Source of the DNA: Chrysaora quinquecirrha
Taxonomy: Eukaryota > Cnidaria > Scyphozoa > Semaeostomeae > Pelagiidae
Direction: 5' to 3'
Length of the DNA stretch: 64,000 nucleotides
NCBI GenBank assembly: GCA_014526335.1
Contig: JACTAT010000123.1
Coordinates: 374,842 to 438,841, forward strand
Below the pieces are notes generated by a model. That model saw only the letters and a list, made by a program, of their open reading frames with translations. It did no database searches and was not told where the DNA came from. Numbering within the stretch: position 1 is the first letter of the stretch; every line of letters starts with the position of its first letter. Made by a program: the position numbers and the translations under genes. Shown in pieces: positions 21,301 to 32,500 of this stretch.

Positions 21301-24300
21301 AGGAAAAAAGGCAGTTTTTAAAACCCTTATTTTGGCCGATTTTTGGCAATTTAGTAAGGCTATAGACTTACTATTTTGAAGAATTTTTGAGGGGAAATTT
21401 TTCTACTAAATTTGACCCAATTTCGTGGGAAAACAATTTATTTACCCTTTACAGGCTATTTAGGTAGTATCTGGTGGGATATTATTAATATTTTGAAGAA
21501 AAAGGCAGTTCTTAAAACCTCTTATTTTGGCGGATTTTTGGCAATTAAGTAAGGCTATAGACTTACTATTTTGATGATTTTTGAGGGAAATTTTTCTACT
21601 AAATTTGACCCAATTTTGTGGGAAAACACTTTATTTACCCTTTGCAGGCTATTTAGGTAGTTTCTGGTAAGATATTATGAATACTTTTGAAGAAAAAGGC
21701 AGTTTTAAAACCCTAATTTTGGCCGATTTTTGGCAATTAAGTAAGGCTATAGACTTACTATTTTGACGATTTTTTGACGGGAAATTTTTCTACTAAATTT
21801 GACCCAATTTCGTGGGAAAACACTTTGTTTCCCTTTACAGGCTATTTAGGTAGTATCTGGTAAGATATTATGAATATTTTTAAAGAAAAAAGGCAGTTTT
21901 TAAAACCCTTTATTTTGGCCGATTTTTGGCACTTTAGTAAGGCTATAGACTTACTATTTTGAGGATTTTTTCAGGGGAAATTTTTCTACTAAATTTGACC
22001 CAATTTCGTGGGAAAACACTTAATTTACCCTTTACAGGCTATGGAGGTAGTATCTGGTGGGATATTATGAATATTTTTTAAGAAAAAAGGCAGTTTTTAA
22101 AACCCTTATTTTGGCCGATTCTTGGCAATTTAATAAGGCTATAGACTTACTATTTTGACGATTTTTGAGGGAAATTTTTCTACTAAATTTGACCCAATTT
22201 CGTGGAAAACACTTTATTTACCCTTTACAGACTATTTAGGTAGTATCTAGTGGGATATTATGAATATTTTTGAGGAAAAAGGCAGATTTTAAAACCCTTA
22301 TTTTGGCGAAATTTTGGCAATTTAGTAAGGCTATAGACTTACTATTTTGAAGATTTTTTGATGGGAAATTTTTCTACTAAATTTGACCCAATATCGTGGG
22401 AAAAGACTTTATTTACCATTTACAGGCTATTTAGGTAGTATCTGGTGGGATATTATGAATATTTTTGAGGAAAACGGCAGTTTTAAAACCCTTATTTTGG
22501 CCGATTTTTGGCAATTTAGTAAGGCTATAGACTTACTATTTTGACTTTTTTGAGGGAAAATTTTCTACTAAATTTGACCCAATTTCGTGGAAAACACTTT
22601 ATTGACCCTTTACAGGCTATTTAGGTAGTATCTGGTGAGATATTATGAATTTTAATGAAGGAGAAAGGCAGTTTTTGAAACCCCTTATTTTGGCCGATAT
22701 TTGGCAATTTAGTAAGGCTATAGACTTACTATTTTGACTATTTTTGAGGGAAATTTTCTACTAAATTTGACCCAATTTTGTGGGAAAACACTTTATTTAC
22801 ACTTTACAGGCTATTTAGAAAGTATCTGGTGGGATATTATGAATATTTTTGAATGAAAAAGGCAGTTTTTAAAGCCCTTTATTTTGGCTGATTTTTGGCA
22901 ATTTAGTAAGGCTATACACTTACTATTTTGACGATTTTTCGCGGGGAAATTTTTCTACTAATTTTGACCCAATTTCGTGGGAAAACACTTTCTTTACCCT
23001 TTACAGGCTATTTAGGTAGTATCTGGTAAGATATTACGAACATTTTTGAAGAAAAAAGGCAGTTTTTAAAATCCCTTATTTTGGCCGCTTTTTGGCAATT
23101 AAGTAAGGCTATAGACTTACTATTTTGACGATTTTTTGAGGGCAAATTTTTCTACTAAATTTGACCCAATTTCGTGGGAAAACACTTTATTTACCCTTTA
23201 CGGGCTATTTAGGTAGTATCTGGTGGGATATTATGAATATTTTGAACAAAAAGGCAGTTGTTAAAACCCTTATTTTGGCCGATTTTTGGCCATTTAGTAA
23301 GGCTATAGACTTACTATTTTGACGATTTTTCGAAGGAAATTTTTCTACTAAGTTTGACCCAATTTCGTGGAAAACACTTTATCTACCCTTTACAGGCTAT
23401 TTAGGTAGTATCTGGTAAGATATTACGAATATTTTTGAAGAAAAAAGGCAGTTTTTAAAATCCCTTATTTTGGCCGATTTTTGGCAATTAAGTAAGGCTA
23501 TAGACTTACTATTTTGACGATTTTTTGAGGGCAAATTTTTCTACTAAATTTGACCCAATTTCGTGGGAAAACACTTTATTTACCCTTTACAGGCTATTTA
23601 GGTAGTATCTGGTGGGATATTATGAATATTTTTGAACAAAAAAGGCAGTTTTTAAAACCCCTTATTTTGGCCGATTTTTGGCCATTTAGTAAGGCTATAG
23701 ACTTACTATTTTGACGATTTTTCGAGGGGAAATTTTTCTACTAAATGTTGGCCAAATTCGTGGGAAAACACTTTATTTACCCTTTACAGACTATTCAGGT
23801 AGTATCTAGTGGGATATTATGAATATTTTTGAGGAAAAAAGGCAGTTTTTAAAACCCCTTATTTTGGCCGATTTTTTGCAATTTAGTAAGGCTATAGACT
23901 TACTATTTTGATGATTTTTTGAGGGGAAATTTTCCTACTAATTTTGATCCAATTTCGTGGGAAAACACTTTATTTACCCTTTACAGGCTATTTAGGTAGT
24001 ATCTCGTGGGATATTATTAATATTTTTGAGGAAAAAAGGCAGTTTTTAAAACCCTTATTTTGGCCGATTTTTGGCAATTTAGTAAGGCTATAGACTTACT
24101 ATTTTGAAGAATTTTTGAGGGGAAATTTTTCTACTAAATTTGACCCAATTTCGTGGAAAACAATTTATTTACCCTTTACAGGCTATTTAGGTAGTATCTG
24201 GTGGGATATTATTAATATTTTGAAGAAAAAGGCAGTTCTTAAAACCTCTTATTTTGGCGGATTTTTGGCAATTAAGTAAGGCTATAGACTTACTATTTTG

Positions 24301-27300
24301 ATGATTTTTGAGGGAAATTTTTCTACTAAATTTGACCCAATTTTGTGGGAAAACACTTTATTTACCCTTTGCAGGCTATTTAGGTAGTTTCTGGTAAGAT
24401 ATTATGAATACTTTTGAAGAAAAAGGCAGTTTTAAAACCCTAATTTTGGCCGATTTTGGCAATTAAGTAAGGCTATAGACTTACTATTTTGACGATTTTT
24501 TGACGGGAAATTTTTCTACTAAATTTGACCCAATTTCGTGGGAAAACACTTTGTTTCCCTTTACAGGCTATTTAGGTAGTATCTGGTAAGATATTATGAA
24601 TATTTTGAAGAAAAAAGGCAGTTTTTAAAACCCTTTATTTTGGCCGATTTTTGGCACTTTAGTAAGGCTATAGACTTACTATTTTGAGGATTTTTTCAGG
24701 GGAAATTTTTCTACTAAATTTGACCCAATTTCGTGGGAAAACACTTTATTTACCCTTTACAGACCATTTAGGTAGTATCTAGTGGGATATTATGAATATT
24801 TTTGAGGAAAAAAGGCAGTTTTTAAAACCCCTTATTTTGGCCGATTTTGGCAATTTAGTAAGGCTATAGACTTACTATTTTGAAGATTTTTGGTGGGAAA
24901 TTTTTCTACTAAATTTGACCCAATATCGTGGAAAAGACTTTATTTACCATTTACAGGCTATTTAGGTATTATCTGGTGGGATATTATGAATATTTTTGAG
25001 GAAAAACGGCAGTTTTAAAACCCTTATTTTGGCCGATTTTTGGCAATTTAGTAAGGCTATAGACTTACTATTTTGACTTTTTTTTTGAGGGGAAATTTTT
25101 CTACTAAATTTGACCCAATTTCGTGGGAAAACACTTTATTGACCCTTTACAGGCTATTTAGGTAGTATCTGGTGAGATATTATGAATTTTAATGAAGGAG
25201 AAAGGCAGTTTTTGAAACCCCTTATTTTGGCCGATATTTGGCAATTTAGTAAGGCTATAGACTTACTATTTTGACTATTTTTTGAGGGGAAATTTTTCTA
25301 CTAAATTTGACCCAATTTTGTGGGAAAACACTTTTTTTACCCTTTACAGGCTATTTAGAAAGTATCTGGTGGGATATTATGAATATTTTTGAATGAAAAA
25401 GGCAGTTTTTAAAGCCCCTTATTTTGGCTGATTTTTGGCAATTTAGTAAGGCTATACACTTACTATTTTGACGATTTTTCGAGGGGAAATTTTTCTACTA
25501 ATTTTGACCCAATTTCGTGGGAAAACACTTTATTTACCCTTTACAGGCTATTTAGGTAGTATCTGGTAAGATATTACGAATATTTTTGAAGAAAAAAGGC
25601 AGTTTTTAAAATCCCTTATTTTGGCCGATTTTTGGCAATTAAGTAAGGCTATAGACTTACTATTTTGACGATTTTTGAGGGAAATTTTTCTACTAATTTT
25701 GACCCAATTTCGTGGAAAACACTTTATTTACCCTTTACAGGCTATTTAGGTAGTATCTGGTAAGATATTACGAATATTTTTGAAGAAAAAAGGCAGTTTT
25801 TAAAATCCCTTATTTTGGCCGATTTTTGGCAATTAAGTAAGGCTATAGACTTACTATTTTGACGATTTTTTGAGGGGAAATTTTTCTACTAATTTTGACC
25901 CAATTTTGTGGAAAACACTTTCTTTACCCTTTACAGGCTATTTAGGTAGTATCTGGTAAGATATTACGAATATTTTTGAAGAAAAAAGGCAGTTTTTAAA
26001 ATCCCTTATTTTGGCCGATTTTTGGCAATTAAGTAAGGCTATAGACTTACTATTTTGACGATTTTTTGAGGGGAAATTTTTCTACTAAATTTGACCCAAT
26101 TTCGTGGGAAAACACTTTATTTACCCTTTACAGGCTATCTAGGTAGTATCTGGTGGGATATTATGAATATTTTTGAAAAAAAAAGGCAGTTTTTAAAACC
26201 CCTTATTTTGGCCGATTTTTGGCCATTTAGTAAGGCTATAGACTTACTATTTTGACGATTTTCGAGGGAAATTTTTCTACTAAATGTTGGCCAATTTCGT
26301 GGGAAAACGCTTTATTTACCCTTTACAGACTATTCAGGTAGTTTCTAGTGGGATATTATGAATATTTTTGAACAAAAAAGGCAGTTTTTAAAACCCCTTA
26401 TTTTGGCCGATTTTTGGCAATTAAGTAAGGCTATAGACTTACTATTTTGACGATTTTTCGAGGGGAAATTTTTCTACTAAATTTTACCCAATTTCGTAGG
26501 AGAACACTTTATTTACCCTTTACAGGCTATTTAGGTAGTATCTGGTGGGATATTATGAATATTTTTGAAAAAAAAAGGCAGTTTTTAAAACCCCTTATTT
26601 TGGCCGATTTTTGGCCATTTAGTAAGGCTATAGACTTACTATTTTGACGATTTTTCGAGGGGAAATTTTTCTACTAAATGTTGGCCAATTTCGTGGGAAA
26701 ACACTTTATTTACCCTTTACAGACTATTCAGGTAGTATCTAGTGGGATATTATGAATATTTTTGAGGAAAAAAGGCAGTTTTTAAAACCCCTTATTTTGG
26801 CCGATTTTTGGCAATTAAGTAAGGCTATAGACTTACTATTTTGACGATTTTTCGAGGGGAAATTTTTCTACTAAATGTTGGCCAATTTCGTGGGAAACCA
26901 CTTTATTTATTCTTTACAGGCTACTAAGGTAGTATCTGGTGGGATATTATGAATATTTTTGAAGAAAAAAGGCAGTTTTTAAAACCCCTTACTTTGGCCG
27001 ATTTTTGGCAATTAAGTAAGGCTATAGACTTACTATTTTGACGATTTTTCGAGGGGAAATTTTTCTACTAAATTTTACCCAATTTCGTAGGAAAACAATT
27101 TATTTACCCTTTACAGGCTATTTAGGTAGTATCTGGTAAGATATTATGAATATTTTTGAAGAAAAAATGCAGTTTTTAAAGCCCCTTATTTTGGCCGATT
27201 TTTGGCAATTTAGTAAGGTTATAGATTTACTATTTTGACGATTTTTCGAGGGGAAATTTTTCTACTGAATTTGACCCAATTTCGTGGGAAAACACTTTAT

Positions 27301-27924
27301 TTACCCTTTACAGACTATTTAGGTAGTATCTAGTGGGATATTATGAATATTTTTGAGGAAAAAAGGCAGTTTTTAAAACCCCTTATTTTGGCCGATTTTT
27401 GGCAATTTAGTAAGGCTATAGACTTACTATTTTGAAGATTTTTTGAGGGGAAATTTTTCTACTGAATTTGACCCAATATCGTGGGAAAACACTTTATTTA
27501 CCATTTACAGGCTATTTAGGTAGTATCTGGTGGGATATTATGAATATTTTTAAGGAAAAAAGGCAGTTTTTAAAACCCCTTATTTTGGCCGATTTTTGGC
27601 AATTTAGTAAGGCTATAGACTTACTATTTTGACGATTTTTCGAGGGAAATTTTTCTACTAAATTTGACCCAATTTGGTGGAAAACACTTTATTTACCCTT
27701 TACAGACTATTTAGGTAGTATCTGGTGGGATATTATGAATATTTTTGAGGAAAAAGGCAGTTTTAAAACCCTTATTTTGGCCGATTTTTGGCAATTTAAT
27801 AAGGCTATAGACTTACTATTTTGACGATTTTTCGAGGGAAATTTTTCTACTAAATGTTGCCCCATTTCGTGGGAAAACACTTTATTTACCCTTTACATGC
27901 TATTAAGGTAGTATCTGGTGGGAT
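15395..27924. repeat. Satellite array, about 64 copies of a 196-bp AT-rich monomer
   Basis: The landmark GGCTATAGACTTACTATTTT recurs at 15686, 15885, 16080, 16276 and 16471 and onwards, with spacings of 195-199. Each monomer also has GACCCAATTTCGTGGGAAAA, GGTAGTATCTGGTGGGATAT and GGCAGTTTTTAAAACCCC in fixed order, all in the same orientation. The first two units (15400-15680) are the most diverged, as expected for an array edge. The right edge is lost in the gap, so the true length is unknown. Some monomers give short frames of about 62-66 residues by chance. Confidence 0.97.
19915..25182. repeat. Higher-order repeat within the satellite, unit about 2.7 kb (14 monomers), then 2.5 kb (13 monomers)
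   Basis: Rare monomer variants recur in the same order. TTTTAATGAAGGAGAAAGG is at about 19915, 22646 and 25182; TTTGCAGGCTATTTAGG at 21643 and 24371; ATGTTGGCCAAATTCG at about 21022 and 23747; GTTTCCCTTTA at about 21829 and 24554. The spacings cluster at 2725-2731, then 2536-2544. A smaller four-monomer unit (784 bp) is seen at 16341 and 17125 (GATTTCATGGAAAACTC). Confidence 0.88.
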
Positions 27925-28424
27925 NNNNNNNNNNNNNNNNNNNNNNNNNNNNNNNNNNNNNNNNNNNNNNNNNNNNNNNNNNNNNNNNNNNNNNNNNNNN
28001 NNNNNNNNNNNNNNNNNNNNNNNNNNNNNNNNNNNNNNNNNNNNNNNNNNNNNNNNNNNNNNNNNNNNNNNNNNNNNNNNNNNNNNNNNNNNNNNNNNNN
28101 NNNNNNNNNNNNNNNNNNNNNNNNNNNNNNNNNNNNNNNNNNNNNNNNNNNNNNNNNNNNNNNNNNNNNNNNNNNNNNNNNNNNNNNNNNNNNNNNNNNN
28201 NNNNNNNNNNNNNNNNNNNNNNNNNNNNNNNNNNNNNNNNNNNNNNNNNNNNNNNNNNNNNNNNNNNNNNNNNNNNNNNNNNNNNNNNNNNNNNNNNNNN
28301 NNNNNNNNNNNNNNNNNNNNNNNNNNNNNNNNNNNNNNNNNNNNNNNNNNNNNNNNNNNNNNNNNNNNNNNNNNNNNNNNNNNNNNNNNNNNNNNNNNNN
28401 NNNNNNNNNNNNNNNNNNNNNNNN
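27925..28424. other. Assembly gap of 500 N
   Basis: It begins inside a satellite monomer and ends in non-satellite DNA, so it hides the right edge of the array. Confidence 1.
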
Positions 28425-28533
28425 AATTGCGCGTGATCGTGTGATTTTGCATCCCCTTTGGGGGGCCTCCTGTAACGCGGGTCCAAATATCCCACATCAC
28501 CAATAATTTTTCTCAACATACTGTATCGCCATA

Positions 28534-28905
28534 TACACGTTTTTTTTAAGAAACCTTTGGTCTGAGTTGAGGCTTGAGTTCCTTAATTTTTCGACAAAAC
28601 GAGGCTAAAGTTCCTTATATTGTTCCTTGTCATTACATATGTTTGAATACTATTTTTTACAGCATTTTATATAAATTTGCTTCATTTTCTAGCTTTAAAT
28701 AAAAATGGAATCTTTTTTGACAGAACGATGGGAAATATATTGTTATTCTGTTGTTTTTCTGTACAAATAGTCTTGCTCTTGAAAAAATTTTTTGCTAGCT
28801 TTTCATCCGAGCCTCGACAGTAGAGTTCCTTAAGGGTCCTAAATTTTTTGGGAATTTTCAGCCTCGAGTTCCTTATAAAGGTGTTCCTTATAAAAAAAAC
28901 GTGTA
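28534..28905 (+). mobile_element. TACACGT MITE (copy B1)
   Basis: Inverted ends TACACGTTTTTTTTAAG and TTATAAAAAAAACGTGTA, 372 bp. Internal GAGTTCCTTAA and AAGTTCCTTAT words echo the termini. A partial inverted copy is at 60738-60876. Confidence 0.88.
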
Positions 28906-29052
28906 ACAGGGTAGGGAATTGAAGAAACTAAATATCTTCACTTTTTTGAGTCCGAAAATTGTTCTTGTCAAAGATGTTCGTAGTGCAATTTCATGAAAAC
29001 ATGTGGTCTAAAAGCCTAATAACTTGTATATTTGGCTTGTTATTTCCCATAA

Positions 29053-29426
29053 TACACGTATTTTTTTATAAGAAACTCTTTATAAGAAACCCAGACTCTG
29101 GAATGACCAAAATGTTAGAAACTCCAGTACTGGAAAAAACTCTAACCAAGAAACTTTTCACATAATTCTGTGACATGCTCAAGTTCATTTTAATGTTTTT
29201 TATGAAATAACGTATATTTGTAACACGAAGATAAACTAGAAAGGATAAACAATATAAATACAATCGATAAATAGATTTAGAACGTCATTCAGATTAAGTC
29301 ATAATATCATCAATACAGATAGGTTAGAAACTCGTAAGAAACATCCAGTGCTCAAAATCTGAAAATTTTTAAGAAACTTCGAGTACTGGGCCAATTTTTT
29401 AGTTTCTTTCAAAAAAATACGAATAG
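29053..29426 (+). mobile_element. TACACGT MITE with AAGAAAC words (copy D3)
   Basis: The left end TACACGTATTTTTTTATAAG is mirrored by TTTCAAAAAAATACGAATAG. AAGAAACTC, AAGAAACCC and AAGAAACTT recur inside, with a GAGTACTGG/CCAGTACTGG pair. It ends about 40 bases before the first ANAPC4 exon seen. Confidence 0.75.
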
Positions 29427-29467
29427 GTCTGATACCTACTTATGCTTACTGTGGACTCTCTTTTCAG

Positions 29468-29539
29468 AATGGAGAAATCTCTCTTTTTGTTGATGGAATA
29501 TTTAACATAGCAACGACACGTCATGGAACAGAAGGACAG
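29468..29539 (+). CDS. ANAPC4: ANAPC4 visible exon 1
   Basis: Acceptor CTCTCTTTTCAG, donor CAG/GTAGCT. N-G-E-I-S-L-F-V-D-G-I-F-N-I-A corresponds to a late WD40 blade of the family. Phase 0 at both ends. Confidence 0.88.
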
Positions 29540-32500
29540 GTAGCTTTTTGATTTTGTTGTTACGCCTTGTTTTATCAACATTGTACAAGGGGGAGAAAGG
29601 GCGGGGGACAGAGGGGACGGACAAGGAACAGCCCGCTGTAAAACTTCATTGCAGAGTATTCCAACCCTTTTAGCAGGCATTTTAGGTATACGTTTAACCT
29701 GGTGGAACTTTTAATAATTGCTTTTATTGCCGATTAATGCTCACCAGGATCGACCTCAGGAAGTGGGCGTTTAGTGCATTAGCCCTTGAACTGCCTGAAC
29801 TAAAACTACACCTTTAAGGTCGGTGATTGAAACGGGAAAACACAGTTTCCGGCCAATGCACCTGTCACCGCGGAGAAAGAGCCGCGGAGGAGGGAAGAGA
29901 AGAAGCAGAGAGTAGATGGTCAGGAAGCAAAAACCGAGCAGAATATGCAACATTGACTTAAAGGCCCAAATTTAAATGCTAAATTAAAGGGAGGGCTGGG
30001 AGGGGGAAAGTCATGACGGCGAGAAGGCATCTTGCTTGGAGCCGTCAAATTCAGATAATGCATACCCAAGCTATTGATCAAGTGGAAGACTCTTTCGAAA
30101 AATCAATACCCATTGAAAAACTTATTGAAACAGCGGAATAAATATACAATAAATTCATCCTCCGTGAAATCACGCTAGAGTGAATGGAGAAATACCCAAG
30201 CTAGACACCAGGTCCCATGGGAAAACTCAAATCAGACACTGGGTCTAATTCCAATATCATGATGTAAGTCATTATACAATGAAATGATACAATAAATGCT
30301 AAAAAAATCTCCTGGTTGCATCAACCCTGGTTAAACCCGTGCTCTAACCGGCATTAATTGTCACTGTCATGAATTTTTCCCCCTCAGGCTAGTTATTATT
30401 CATACACTGTTTATAACGCCTTTAATTTCAATTTTTGGTAGGATGCCTCAATTTCAAACCTGCATATGTCGTCGAACCTTCAACTGCTTTTAAGCGTGCA
30501 CTCAGATGGAACTGATAATGATAATGAATTGGCAGCCGTAAGTCTTATAAGAAATGATTTAGATTTTGCTTTCTGATTTCTCGTAAATCATGGATTGACC
30601 GGAAGGTGGCAACGAGAGCAATGAGCGTAAATCTACACTCATTTGAACTTTCGACATTACAAAAACTTGCTCTTGGTGTCAGAAGCTCAGCGTGGTCGGG
30701 GTTCGAGCCCCAGCCACGGTAACATCACAGCCAGAGTCGTGTTCTCGATTAGTTTACCTATTGCGAGATTTTAGTGGCTGGCACAAAATACACCATCTCA
30801 CCTTCACATTCAATGACTGGCCTAATCTCGGCCCAATTGTATGAAAACCTGGACAATGCCCAGGCAAATGCAAGCGCATAAATGCGGACTGGGATAACTT
30901 GGCCGTGGTTCTGAGCTGGGCTCGGCCTAGGTTGAGAAACAAAGGCCGAGCCTAAATTTTATGCGTTCACATTAGTTGGGGCCTTGTCAAATTTCATGAG
31001 AAAGACCAAATAGCACCTTGGATTCCCTTATCCCGATCTCTTAGGGATGGGCAGCTAGGATAGTAGACGATAGGCTTGTGGCAAGTCACCCAGACTAGAT
31101 TTGATGGGACCTACGACCTAATATCTTGTGAGCGGAACATTTTAAACACTCAAATCGTGAAAGATAGCCTAAAAGCTAGTCACTAAATTGCAATTCTTAT
31201 TTACGGGCCTCTTTTAGATGGACAGTTGAGTAGACGACAGCCTTGTATCAAATTAAGCAGACTAGATTCGATGGAAGCTAGGACCAAATACCTTGTGAGA
31301 CGGACATCTTTACCGCTCAAATCGTGAATAATAGCCCTATTGCAAGTCACTGAAATTCTGTTGGCATCTATATCGATCTTAAAGGTATGGGTAATTTGGT
31401 TAGTAGAAGATACCCATTTGGCAAGTCACTAAGACTAGACTAGACTAGACGAGATTTGACAAAAAAATCTTTTCCACTCAAATTGCGAAGAATAGCCTAA
31501 AAGCTTGTCAGTAAGTGATGGACATTTCGATTTGTAGAAGTTAGGCTTGTGGCAGATTACCCAAACTAAAGTCGATGGAACCCACGACCTAAACTCCTAT
31601 CCAAATAAATCAAAACCACTCTTCACCTTCAACACATATCATCGAAAAAGACAAACTAAATCTTGTCGCTAAGATTTAGTTTTTTGTCTCTAAACCTGGT
31701 TCCTCCCTTGCTAAGCAAATCAAGAGAAAACCAGCATTTTTCAAAGAAACGTTGCTGCAAATATGAGAAAGTATGACTAGTATGGTCATGAAATGAATTT
31801 ATTCATAACCTTCTGCAAAGTCGAAAACAATAAATGGAAAGCAATGAATATTTGAATAGGTGTTTCAGTATATAATCTCTATTTTGAAGCTACCCTACCT
31901 AGACAATGCATAATTTAAGCTTTGCATACAGATATGTTCTTTTGACCAATCTTCAACAAAAGATATAGGTGGAAAATTTTTTATGTGATTAAATTTCTTA
32001 GTGGTTTGTGATTTAATAGGTTTTTGGTTGATGTCTTAACTCTTTGATAGATTAACGCAAACAGGCAAAAACATGCTTTATGTGATGAGCTTTCTTGGCG
32101 GTTTGAAGCTGAATGGGTTTTTAGTACATTAATTTTTGATAAGTATAAGAAACTATATATGCCTTTTTCTAAAAAATCAAGGAACTCTTCCATTGGACTG
32201 AGAATTAAAACAAAAACTAAGAAACTATTTCCGCTTTTTGATCCAGCATCTTTTTTCTGGTGCGCATTGTGTAATGTGCATCATACTTGGGGTCAATTCC
32301 GGAAATTTCCATATTTACACTACTCAGAACATGACACTTTACATCAAATCCGTATTTCTTGAAATTTTCGAAATTAAAATTTTTGAGAAACTCTGCAAGA
32401 AACTTTTACTACAGTTGACATCCGCTATCTCGAACTCTCAAGGGAAACTGGAATTTGTTCGAGATAGCGAATGTTCGAAATAACAGATGCCCCATATAAG

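Noticed and set aside
15704..26647. Open frames of 62-66 codons in satellite monomers with similar translations
   Set aside because: They recur because the monomer recurs. Monomer length (195-199) does not hold a frame, and most copies are interrupted.
15395..27924. CRISPR-like array
   Set aside because: There are no unique spacers; the full 196-bp unit repeats, in an evident animal genome.
27854..28519. Long frames across N stretches (also 9950-10536)
   Set aside because: They exist only because N codons are not stops.
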